A stretch of DNA of 64,000 nucleotides, taken from positions 62,001 to 126,000 of the forward strand of contig CAWCUH010000014.1 of assembly GCA_963798655.1 (NCBI GenBank), written 5' to 3'. The DNA is from CAVSMC01 sp963798655. GTDB lineage: Bacteria; Pseudomonadota; Gammaproteobacteria; Burkholderiales; Casimicrobiaceae. The notes beneath the pieces were generated by a model. The model searched no databases, had not been told where the DNA came from, and saw only the letters and a list, made by a program, of their open reading frames with translations. Position numbers and translations under genes: made by a program. Shown here piece by piece: positions 8,649 to 16,444 of this stretch (position 1 is the first letter of the stretch; every line of letters begins with the position of its first letter).

Positions 8649-8716
8649 CCGCTTATCGTGTCATCGCCCGCGGTTGCCGAACGCGACAATCGCGCCATCG
8701 ATGCGGAAACCGCGCG

Positions 8717-9874
8717 ATGGCCGACGACCACGACGTAGAGCGAAATTACCCGGCAACCCCACGCCGCCTCGAGCAGGCGCGAGAGCGTGGCCAGGTCGCG
8801 CGCTCGCGCGAGCTCACGACCGCGGGCGTCGTCGGCGCCGGCGCGGTCGCGTTGTCGCTGCTCGGGCCCACGCTCGGGCGGCAGTGCCTCCAACTCTTCC
8901 GCGACGGCCTCGTGCTCGACCGCGACGCCGCGTTCGCGGACACGCGGATGTTGAGCGCGCTCACGTCGCTGTCGGGCAGCGCGCTCACCGCAGTCGCGCC
9001 GCTGCTGATGGTCATCCTCGTCGCTTCGCTCGCAGCCCCGTTGCTGCTGTCCGGCTGGGTGTTCTCGACGCAGGCGCTGTTGCCCGACTTCAAGCGGCTG
9101 AATCCGGTGTCGGGCTTGTCGAACATGCTGTCGAAGCATTCGCTCGCCGAGCTCGTCAAGGCGGTCGCCAAGTCGGCGCTGCTCGGCGGCATCGGCGCGT
9201 GGTCGATCGTGCACGCATGGCACGACATGCAGGCGCTGGCCGGGCAGGACATGGGCGGCGCGATCGCGGGCGTCGGCGCGGTCGTCACCACGGCGTTCTA
9301 CGCGCTCACCGGCGGCCTCGCCGTCATCGCGCTGGCCGACGCGCCGTATCAGATCTGGCGCTATCACGATCAGCTGCGGATGACGCGCGAGGAGCTGCGC
9401 CAGGAATTGCGCGAAATGGAAGGCGATCCACAGTTGAAGGCCCGCATCCGCAGCCTCCAGCGCGCGCAGGCGCGCAAGCGGATGATGGCCGCGGTCCCGA
9501 AGGCGACCGTCATCGTCACCAACCCGACGCACTACGCGGTCGCGCTCGATTACCGCGAGGGCATGCGCGCGCCGAAGGTGGTCGCGAAGGGCATCGAGCT
9601 CGTCGCGCAGAAGATCCGCGAGTTGGCTGCGCAGCACGGCGTGCCGATCCTCGAGGCGCCGCCGCTCGCGCGCGCGCTGTACCGCCACGCCGAGCTCGAA
9701 AGCGAGATTCCACCGGCGCTCTACACGGTGGTCGCGCAGGTGCTCGCCTATGTCTACCAGGTTCGCCGCTACCGTGCGCAGGGCGGCGCCGCGCCCGGCG
9801 CACCAGGCGTGCTCGACGTGCCGGACGGCATGGATCCGGGAGCGCACGTTTCCGACGACGCGGGTGACGCGTGA
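8717..9874 (+). CDS. flhB: Flagellar type III export gate and substrate-switch protein FlhB
   Basis: 385 residues from the ATG at 8717 (MADDHDVERNYPATPRRLEQ); longer in-frame starts fall in the intergenic region. Four membrane helices occupy roughly residues 30-215. The cytoplasmic domain contains the NPTH autocleavage motif (VTNPTHYAVALDY) at which FlhB splits itself to change export from rod/hook to filament substrates. The end is rich in Gly/Ala/Asp. The gene is first in flhB-flhA-flhF-flhG-fliA, overlapping flhA by GTGA. Upstream lies a possible FlhDC box. Confidence 0.95.
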   Translation: MADDHDVERNYPATPRRLEQARERGQVARSRELTTAGVVGAGAVALSLLGPTLGRQCLQLFRDGLVLDRDAAFADTRMLSALTSLSGSALTAVAPLLMVILVASLAAPLLLSGWVFSTQALLPDFKRLNPVSGLSNMLSKHSLAELVKAVAKSALLGGIGAWSIVHAWHDMQALAGQDMGGAIAGVGAVVTTAFYALTGGLAVIALADAPYQIWRYHDQLRMTREELRQELREMEGDPQLKARIRSLQRAQARKRMMAAVPKATVIVTNPTHYAVALDYREGMRAPKVVAKGIELVAQKIRELAAQHGVPILEAPPLARALYRHAELESEIPPALYTVVAQVLAYVYQVRRYRAQGGAAPGAPGVLDVPDGMDPGAHVSDDAGDA

Positions 9875-11949
9875 GCGCGCTCGCACTTCGCTTCGGCTTC
9901 ACGCGCGACTCGATGATCGGGCTCGCCGGGCCGCTGATCATCGTGCTGATCCTCGGCATGATGGTGTTGCCGCTGCCGCCGATCCTGCTCGACCTGCTGT
10001 TCACGTTCAACATCGCGATGGCGATCATCGTGCTGCTGGTCGCGATGTACACGGAAAGGCCGCTCGACTTCGCGGTGTTTCCGACGGTGCTGCTGCTCAC
10101 GACGCTGCTGCGGCTGTCGCTGAACGTCGCGTCCACGCGCGTCGTGCTGCTGAACGGCCACACCGGGGCGGACGCCGCAGGCAAGGTTATCGAGGCGTTC
10201 GGCCAGTTCCTGGTCGGCGGCAACTTCGCCGTCGGCCTCGTCGTGTTCGCGATTCTCGTCGTCATCAACTTCGTCGTGATCACCAAGGGCGCGGGCCGCA
10301 TCGCCGAGGTCACCGCGCGCTTCACGCTGGACGCGATGCCCGGCAAGCAGATGGCGATCGACGCCGACCTGAACGCCGGCCTGATCGGCGAGGACGAAGC
10401 ACGGCGCCGCCGCGCCGAGATCTCGGCGGAGGCGGATTTCTACGGTGCGATGGACGGCGCGTCGAAATTCGTCCGCGGCGACGCGATCGCCGGCATCCTG
10501 ATCCTGTTCATCAACATGATCGGAGGCCTCGCGATCGGCATGCTGCAGCACGACCTGTCGTTCGCAAGCGCCGCCAACAACTACGTGCTGCTCGCGATCG
10601 GCGACGGCCTCGTCGCACAGGTGCCGGCGCTCGTGATCTCGACGGCCGCCGGCCTTGTCGTGTCGCGCGTCGGCAAGGGCGAGCAGACCGGTCGCCAGCT
10701 GGTCGCGCAGCTCTTCCGTCAGCCGCATGCGCTCGTCATCGCAGCCGCCGTGCTCGGCGTGCTCGGCGTCGTGCCCGGCATGCCGCATTTCGCGTTCCTC
10801 GCGCTTGCCGCGCTGATCGGCGCGCTCGCGCGCGTGCTGCTCGCGCGTGCAAACGCGCCGGCACCGGCTCCGGTTGCCGCGCCGGCGGCGAGCGGCGACG
10901 CGCCGGAAGTGAGCTGGGACGATCTCGTTCCGATCGACACGCTCGGCCTCGAAGTCGGCTACCGGCTCATCCCGCTGGTCGACAAGGGCCAGGACGGCGA
11001 GCTCTTGCGGCGGATCAAGGCGATCCGGCGCAAATTCGCGCAGGAGATCGGCTTCCTGCCGCCCGCCGTGCACATTCGCGACAATCTCGAGCTCGCGCCC
11101 AACGGTTACCGCATCACGCTGAAGGGCGTCGCCATCGCCGACGGCGAAAGCCGCGCCGGCATGCTGCTCGCGATCGACCCGGGGCGCGCCACCGGCACGC
11201 TGCGCGGCATCGCGACGCGCGATCCCGCGTTCGGGCTTCCGGCGCACTGGATCGACGCCAACGACCGCGAATCGGCGCAGGCGCATGGCTACACCGTCGT
11301 CGATGCGGGGACCGTCGTCGCGACGCACCTGTCGACGGTCGTCAACGCGCAGGCCGCATCGCTGCTCGGGCGCGGCGAAGTGCAGGCGCTGCTCGATCAG
11401 ATCGCGAAGACCTCCGGCAAGCTCGTCGAGGACCTGACGCCGAAGCTGCTGCCGCTTTCCACCGTTCAGCGCGTGCTGCAGAACCTGCTCGACGACGGCG
11501 TCCACGTGCGCGACCTGCGGACGATCCTCGAGACGCTCGCCGACCATGCGCCGCGCACGCAGGACGCGAACGAGCTCACGGCGGCGGTGCGCGCCGCGCT
11601 CGGCCGCGCGATCGTCCAGCAGATCTTCGGCACCGGCGGCGAGCTGTCGGTGATCGCGCTCGACGGCGAGCTCGAGCGCGTGCTGACGCAGGTGCTCGGC
11701 GTCGCAGGCGCCGACGGCGCCGGATTGGAGCCCGATCTCGCCGAGATGCTCGTGCGCGAGATCGGAAACGCGGCGCGCGCGCAGGAAGCGCAGGGTACGC
11801 CCCCGGTGCTGCTCGTCGCCGATCGGCTGCGGCTGCCGATCGCGAGATTGATGAAACGCGGCGTGCCGGCATTGAAGGTACTCGCGCATAGCGAAATTCC
11901 GGAAGCGCAGACGCTGCGCGTGCGGGTCACGGTGGGAGGCAAACGATGA
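9871..11949 (+). CDS. flhA: Flagellar type III export gate protein FlhA
   Basis: 692 residues from a GTG at 9871 that overlaps the flhB stop. The N-terminal half has about eight membrane helices with the family segments FPTVLLLTTLLRLSLNVAST and the FHIPEP-type loop (ITKGAGRIAEVTARFTLDAM, MPGKQMAIDADLNAGLI). The cytoplasmic half (from about residue 340) forms the nonameric ring that docks chaperone-substrate complexes such as FliS-flagellin and FliT-FliD. Length and motifs are complete. flhF follows with an ATGA overlap. Confidence 0.97.
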   Translation: MSALALRFGFTRDSMIGLAGPLIIVLILGMMVLPLPPILLDLLFTFNIAMAIIVLLVAMYTERPLDFAVFPTVLLLTTLLRLSLNVASTRVVLLNGHTGADAAGKVIEAFGQFLVGGNFAVGLVVFAILVVINFVVITKGAGRIAEVTARFTLDAMPGKQMAIDADLNAGLIGEDEARRRRAEISAEADFYGAMDGASKFVRGDAIAGILILFINMIGGLAIGMLQHDLSFASAANNYVLLAIGDGLVAQVPALVISTAAGLVVSRVGKGEQTGRQLVAQLFRQPHALVIAAAVLGVLGVVPGMPHFAFLALAALIGALARVLLARANAPAPAPVAAPAASGDAPEVSWDDLVPIDTLGLEVGYRLIPLVDKGQDGELLRRIKAIRRKFAQEIGFLPPAVHIRDNLELAPNGYRITLKGVAIADGESRAGMLLAIDPGRATGTLRGIATRDPAFGLPAHWIDANDRESAQAHGYTVVDAGTVVATHLSTVVNAQAASLLGRGEVQALLDQIAKTSGKLVEDLTPKLLPLSTVQRVLQNLLDDGVHVRDLRTILETLADHAPRTQDANELTAAVRAALGRAIVQQIFGTGGELSVIALDGELERVLTQVLGVAGADGAGLEPDLAEMLVREIGNAARAQEAQGTPPVLLVADRLRLPIARLMKRGVPALKVLAHSEIPEAQTLRVRVTVGGKR

Positions 11950-13220
11950 AGTTGCGCACGTTCTTCGGATTGACGTCGCGGGCGGTGCTCGATCAGGTGA
12001 GAACCGAGCTCGGGCCCGATGCAATGATCGTCGCCAATCGCGCGACGTCGGACGGCATCGAGGTCACCGCCGTCGCGGCGAACGCGATCGACACGCTGCT
12101 GCGCGAGCCGACGCCGAAAGCGTCCGCGGCGCTCGCGGCCGTCGAATCGTCAGGCGCGCAGAAGCCAACCGCCGACGAGCGCGCCGCGAAGGTGTGGCGT
12201 CCCGCGGCGACGACGGCAACGCAGGAAGCGCCCGCCGTCGCGCAGGCCTCCGCTGCCGATGCAGGCGTCGCCGCCAGGCTGATGGAGGAGATCGCCGCGA
12301 TGCGCACGCTGATCGGCGACCAGCTCATGCAGCTCGCGTGGAACGACTCGCTGCGCCGCCAGCCGCTGAAGGCACGGCTGACACGCGACCTGATCGCCGC
12401 CGGGTACAGCGCGCGGCTCGCGCGAGAATTGACCGGGCGGCTTCCCGACGATTTCAGCGCCTCGCAGGCGCAGCAGTGGACTACGCGCACGCTCGCACGC
12501 GAGCTTGCGTGCGTCGACGCGGCGGAAGACATCGTCACCCGCGGCGGCATCTTCGCGATCATCGGTCCGACCGGCGTCGGCAAGACGACGACGACGGCGA
12601 AGCTCGCCGCGCGCTGCGCGGTGCGCTACGGCGCCGGCAAGGTCGCGCTGCTCACGACGGACACGTTCCGCGTCGGCGCGCAGGATCAGCTGCGCATCTA
12701 CGCGCGGATCCTCGGCTTGTCGGTGCATACCGTGTCCGACCGTCACGATTTCCGGCAGGCGCTCGATGCCGTGCGCGGCCGTCACCTGGTGCTGATCGAC
12801 ACGGTCGGCATGGGCCAGCGCGACACGCGCGTCGCCGAGCAGTCGCTGCTGCTGTCGCAGCCGGGCGTGCAGCGGCTGCTGCTGCTGAACGCGACCGCGC
12901 AGGCGGAGACGCTCGACGAGGTCGTGGCGAGCTACGGCAACGCACCCGAGCGCGTCGAAGGCACGGCGCTCGCCGGCGCGATCATCACCAAGATCGACGA
13001 GGCGGCGAAGACCGGCCCGGTGCTCGACGTCGCGATCCGCCACCGGCTCGCGCTGCATTTCGTCGCCAACGGCCAGCGCGTGCCGGAGGATCTCTACACG
13101 CCGAACGCCGACTACCTCGTCCATCGCTCACTGCGCACCAGCGCGAAGCCGACGCCGTACACGCTCGGCGACGACGAGTTCGCGCTCGCGATGGCGACGC
13201 TGCCCGCCGGCCATGCGTGA
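11946..13220 (+). CDS. flhF: SRP-family GTPase FlhF
   Basis: 424 residues starting MKLRTFFGLTSRAVLDQV, the FlhF B-domain. After an Ala-rich linker come the NG domains with G1 GPTGVGKTTTTAKLA, the TDTFRVGAQDQLRIYA motif, G3 DTVGMGQRD and G4 TKIDEA. All residues needed for GTP binding and dimerisation are present. FlhF marks the cell pole and recruits the first flagellar parts; its presence suggests polar flagella even though FlhDC is used for transcription. It overlaps flhG by eight bases, and the FlhG protein keeps the activator motif that stimulates FlhF GTPase. Confidence 0.95.
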   Translation: MKLRTFFGLTSRAVLDQVRTELGPDAMIVANRATSDGIEVTAVAANAIDTLLREPTPKASAALAAVESSGAQKPTADERAAKVWRPAATTATQEAPAVAQASAADAGVAARLMEEIAAMRTLIGDQLMQLAWNDSLRRQPLKARLTRDLIAAGYSARLARELTGRLPDDFSASQAQQWTTRTLARELACVDAAEDIVTRGGIFAIIGPTGVGKTTTTAKLAARCAVRYGAGKVALLTTDTFRVGAQDQLRIYARILGLSVHTVSDRHDFRQALDAVRGRHLVLIDTVGMGQRDTRVAEQSLLLSQPGVQRLLLLNATAQAETLDEVVASYGNAPERVEGTALAGAIITKIDEAAKTGPVLDVAIRHRLALHFVANGQRVPEDLYTPNADYLVHRSLRTSAKPTPYTLGDDEFALAMATLPAGHA

Positions 13221-13950
13221 CGACCAGGCGACCGGGCTGCGGCGGCTGTTCGCGCCGTGCGCGCCGCCGACGATCTGCGTGACCGGCGAGTCGGCGACGC
13301 AGATCGCCGTGGACCTGGCCGCGGCGCTCGCGCGGATCGGCCGCCGCGTTCTGCTCGTCGATCGCTCGCGCGCGGAGGCGGCCGCTGCATTCGGGCTCAA
13401 GGTTCGCTACGACTTCGCCCAGGCGTTGAACGGGCACCGGCGCTGGTGCGACGTCGCGCTCGCAGCCTGCGACGGCGTCACGCTGCTGCCGGCAGCGCGC
13501 GGCCTCGACGAGATCGCGTGCGAGGGACGCGACTGGCGCGACGAGATCGCCCGCGCGCTTGCCGGCGTCGCGCCGTTCGACGTCTGGCTCGTGAACGGGA
13601 TGCCGCCGCAGCGCGGCGACGTCGCGTCGATCCTGCTGCCGATCGCCCCGACCGCGTCGGCCATCACCGCGGCGTACGCACGTATCAAGGCGCTCGCGAT
13701 CGGAGGACGGCGCACGTTCGGCGTCGTCGTTCACGGCGCGCGCTCCGACGCGGCTGCCGCCGACGCCTATCGGAGCGTCTGCGAGACGGCGCAGCGCTTC
13801 CTGCGCGCGCGACTCGATTACTACGGCGCGATGCCGCCGGCGCAAACCGCGCACGCGATTGCGGACGCGCGCTCGCCCCGCGGACGCGCGTTCGCGTCGC
13901 TCGCCGAGGCGCTCGTCGCCCCGACCCACGCACGCGCCATCGCCTGTTGA
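13213..13950 (+). CDS. flhG: MinD-like flagellar number regulator FlhG, with degenerate ATPase motifs
   Basis: 245 residues in the position of flhG/fleN, between flhF and fliA. The N-terminus MRDDQATGLRRLF contains the DQAxxLR helix that in FlhG proteins activates FlhF GTPase. The MinD-type core is recognisable (ARIGRRVLLVD; then a FDVWLVNGMP strand), but the usual KGGxGKT P-loop is replaced by VTGESATQIAVD with no Lys, and the Walker B Asp is Asn. ATP-driven dimerisation is therefore doubtful. The protein may work only as a FlhF partner. The C-terminus lacks a clear amphipathic membrane-targeting helix. Product name is by synteny and fold. Confidence 0.8.
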   Translation: MRDDQATGLRRLFAPCAPPTICVTGESATQIAVDLAAALARIGRRVLLVDRSRAEAAAAFGLKVRYDFAQALNGHRRWCDVALAACDGVTLLPAARGLDEIACEGRDWRDEIARALAGVAPFDVWLVNGMPPQRGDVASILLPIAPTASAITAAYARIKALAIGGRRTFGVVVHGARSDAAAADAYRSVCETAQRFLRARLDYYGAMPPAQTAHAIADARSPRGRAFASLAEALVAPTHARAIAC

Positions 13951-13958
13951 CACCCGCC

Positions 13959-14669
13959 ATGTATACCGCCGCCGGCACGCTGGACATCGAGCAACGAATC
14001 GCCGAGCACGCATCGCTCGTGCGGCGGATGGCGCATCACCTCGCCGCGAAGCTGCCGGCCTCCGTCGAGATCGACGACATCATCCAGGCGGGCATGATCG
14101 GCCTGATGGACGCTGCCACGCGCTACGAGGACACGCACGGCACGCAGTTCGAGACGTACGCCTCGCAACGCATCCGCGGCGCGATGCTCGATGAGCTGCG
14201 CCAGAACGACTGGCTGCCGCGCAGCATGCGCAAGTCGCTGCGCAAGCTCGAAGGCGCGGTGACGAGGCTCGAGCAGCGCCTCGGTCGCGCGCCGAGCGAA
14301 GGCGAGCTCGCGAAGGAGCTCAACGTCTCGCTCGCCGAGTACCACGCGCTGCTGCAGGAGGCGCGCGGCTACACGCTGCTGCACATCGACGACTTCAACG
14401 GCGACGACGACAACGGCTTCCTCGAGCGCAACCTGCCCGACAACCGCGACGACCCGTTCGAGCGCGTGAAGGATGCGCGCTTTCGCGGCGAGCTCGTCAA
14501 GGCGATCGACGGCCTGCCCGAGCGCGAGAAGCTCCTGCTGTCGCTCTACTACGAGCAGGAGCTCAACTTCAAGGAAATCGCCGACGTGCTCGAGGTGAGC
14601 GAGTCGCGCGTCTGCCAGCTGCATGGGCAGGCGGTGGCGCGGCTTCGGGCGAAGATGCGCGACTGGTAA
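13959..14669 (+). CDS. fliA: RNA polymerase sigma-28 factor FliA
   Basis: 236 residues from the ATG at 13959. Regions 2 (DDIIQAGMIGLMDAATRYED, ASQRIRGAMLDELRQNDW), 3 and 4 (LSLYYEQELNFKEIADVLEV, SESRVCQLHGQAVARLR) are intact. FliA transcribes late flagellar genes and is held by the anti-sigma factor FlgM, also encoded here at 18731. FliA-type promoters lie upstream of fliC, flgM and two c-di-GMP turnover genes in this window. The gene is last in the flhB operon and is followed by a strong inverted repeat that probably ends transcription. Confidence 0.96.
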   Translation: MYTAAGTLDIEQRIAEHASLVRRMAHHLAAKLPASVEIDDIIQAGMIGLMDAATRYEDTHGTQFETYASQRIRGAMLDELRQNDWLPRSMRKSLRKLEGAVTRLEQRLGRAPSEGELAKELNVSLAEYHALLQEARGYTLLHIDDFNGDDDNGFLERNLPDNRDDPFERVKDARFRGELVKAIDGLPEREKLLLSLYYEQELNFKEIADVLEVSESRVCQLHGQAVARLRAKMRDW

Positions 14670-14686
14670 CGCGAGCAGCGGAGTAA

Positions 14687-14751
14687 AGGGTCAGAGTAGA
14701 GGGTCAGAGTGGACGGTAAGTACGTCCACTCTGACCCTCTACTCTGACCCT
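14687..14751. repeat. Nested GGGTCAGAGT inverted repeat (REP-like) after fliA
   Basis: A perfect inverted repeat with 29-base arms (14687-14715 and 14723-14751) and a 7-base loop. Each arm contains two tandem copies of AGGGTCAGAGT. The same core builds hairpins at 35988-36034 and 61442-61543. These resemble the REP-type palindromes that accompany Y1 (RAYT) transposases in proteobacteria; no such transposase is in the window. It probably also acts as a terminator for the flhB-fliA operon. Confidence 0.85.
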
Positions 14752-14810
14752 TCTACTGCGGCCGGTAAGGGTTGTGATCGACAGCTCGGCCTGCAGAAAC
14801 GCCATCGGCT

Positions 14811-14818
14811 GCCGATAT
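14811..14818 (+). promoter_or_regulatory. Weak sigma-28 -10 candidate upstream of motC
   Basis: GCCGATAT at 14811-14818, 30 bases before the motC ATG, resembles the FliA -10 element. It sits in ATCGGCTGCCGATA, a 14-base string also present in the stronger FliA promoter at 34592-34618. No good -35 is visible at the right spacing, so this is tentative. Confidence 0.35.
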
Positions 14819-14847
14819 TCATCCGGAGAATCCTTACTCCGGTCGCA

Positions 14848-15588
14848 ATGGATACGCTAACCCTTATCGGGCTTGGGCTCGCCGTCGGCGCGATTGCCGG
14901 TGGGCAATGGCTCGAGGGCGGCCACATCGGCTCGCTGCTGCAGCTCGCTGCGGCGCTGATCGTGCTCGGCGGCACCGTAGGCGCGGTCATGCTGCAAAGC
15001 CCGCTGCGCACGTTCGTCACCGGCGTGAAGCTCGCCCGCTGGGTCGCGCAGCCGCCGCCGCTCGATCCGCACGCGCAGATCGCGCGAATCGTCGAGTGGG
15101 CACAGGTGACGCGCCACGACGGCATGCTCGCGCTCGAAAACCGGCTCGCCGAGGTCGAGCCGGGCTTCACGCGCAACGGGCTGCAGATGCTCGTCGACGG
15201 ATTCGAGCCGGACAAGATGCGCGAGGCGCTCGAAGTCGAGATCGGCTCGTACGAGGAGCGCATGCGCGCCGCGGCTCGCATCTGGGAAGCCGCCGGCGGA
15301 TACGCACCGACGATCGGCATCCTCGGCGCCGTGCTCGGACTGATCCATGTGATGGAAAACCTGGCCGAGCCGACGAAGCTCGGCAGCGGCATCGCGGTCG
15401 CGTTCGTCGCGACCGTCTATGGCGTCGGCGCGGCGAACCTCGTGCTGCTGCCGGTCGCGAACAAGCTCAAATCGCTGATCGACGCGCAAGTCCGGCTGCG
15501 CGAGCTCGTGCTCGACGGCCTGCTCGGCATCGCGCACGGCGAAAACCCGAAGCTGATCGAGGCGCGACTTGCGGGCCACCTCGCGTAA
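14848..15588 (+). CDS. motC: Second flagellar stator subunit MotC
   Basis: 246 residues, ATG at 14848. A MotA/TolQ/ExbB protein with membrane helices at about residues 3-20 and 28-46 and the pair GYAPTIGILGAVLGLIHVME and GIAVAFVATVYGVGAANLVL. It differs clearly from the MotA encoded at 6565. With MotD it matches the second stator set of pseudomonads and some betaproteobacteria, used for swarming or high-load motion. motD starts inside its last 20 bases. In pseudomonads the che genes lie between fliA and motCD; here fliA and motC are adjacent, apart from a REP-like palindrome. Confidence 0.92.
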   Translation: MDTLTLIGLGLAVGAIAGGQWLEGGHIGSLLQLAAALIVLGGTVGAVMLQSPLRTFVTGVKLARWVAQPPPLDPHAQIARIVEWAQVTRHDGMLALENRLAEVEPGFTRNGLQMLVDGFEPDKMREALEVEIGSYEERMRAAARIWEAAGGYAPTIGILGAVLGLIHVMENLAEPTKLGSGIAVAFVATVYGVGAANLVLLPVANKLKSLIDAQVRLRELVLDGLLGIAHGENPKLIEARLAGHLA

Positions 15589-16366
15589 GGCATCGAGCGG
15601 CGCGCAGAAGCGGCGCGCGCGCCACGCGGCCGACGAGCACGCCGGCCGCGAGCGCTGGATCGTCTCGTACGCCGACTTCATCACGCTGCTCTTCGCGTTC
15701 TTCGTCGTGATGTACGCGATCTCGTCGCTGAACGAGGGCCAGTACCGCGTCATTTCCGACTCGCTCGTGCACGCGTTTCGCCACGAGCGCGTCGTCACCG
15801 CGCAGACGGCCGGCATCGCGCCGATCAACACCAGCCGGCCGGCGCCGCCGCTGCGCCCGGTCGTGCGCACCGTGGACACCGTGCGCCGCGCGCAGGAGCA
15901 GAAGCTTCTCGCCGTCGCCTCGAAGCTGCAGGATGCGCTGAACCCGCTCGTGCAATCGGGCGCCGTGCGCCTGACGCGGCTGCCGCACGGCATCGCCGTC
16001 GAGATCAACGCGAGCGTGCTGTTCGCGCCGGCGCAGGCCGCGCTGCAGCCCGATTCGATGGCTGCGCTCGTCGCCGTCGCCCAAGTGCTGACCGACACCG
16101 ACAACGTCGTCAAGGTCGAGGGCCACACCGACAACCTGCCGATCGCGAGTGCGCAATACCCGTCGAACTGGGAGCTCTCGAGCGCGCGCGCGAGCTCCGT
16201 CGTGCGCCTCTTCGTCGCCAACGGCGTCGTGGCGACGCGGCTCACGGCCACCGGCTATGCCGATAACCGTCCGGTCGAGCCGAACGACACGCCGGAGGGG
16301 CGCTCGCGCAACCGCCGCGTGACGCTGATGATCCTCGAGGACGGCGCCGTCGCCGCCGAGAGCTAG
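15569..16366 (+). CDS. motD: Second flagellar stator subunit MotD (MotB-like)
   Basis: 265 residues from a TTG at 15569 that overlaps motC by 20 bases. The basic N-terminus is followed by one membrane helix, SYADFITLLFAFFVVMYAIS, with the essential Asp at about residue 36. The OmpA-like peptidoglycan-binding domain shows LFAPAQAALQPDS, EGHTDNLPI and NWELSSARASSVV. It forms the anchored half of the MotCD stator. Because the start is rare and overlapping, translation is probably coupled to motC. A later start inside the basic region is possible. Confidence 0.92.
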   Translation: MRATSRKASSGAQKRRARHAADEHAGRERWIVSYADFITLLFAFFVVMYAISSLNEGQYRVISDSLVHAFRHERVVTAQTAGIAPINTSRPAPPLRPVVRTVDTVRRAQEQKLLAVASKLQDALNPLVQSGAVRLTRLPHGIAVEINASVLFAPAQAALQPDSMAALVAVAQVLTDTDNVVKVEGHTDNLPIASAQYPSNWELSSARASSVVRLFVANGVVATRLTATGYADNRPVEPNDTPEGRSRNRRVTLMILEDGAVAAES

Positions 16367-16444
16367 CTTCGAGCGCCGCGCGGCGCGCAACCGGGCGCGC
16401 GTGCGCTATGCTGCGCCGACATCGCGATATCCCCGGAGCGCACG

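Noticed and set aside
14687..14751. GGGTCAGAGT repeats as a CRISPR array
   Set aside because: Inverted rather than evenly spaced direct repeats, no spacers and no cas genes.
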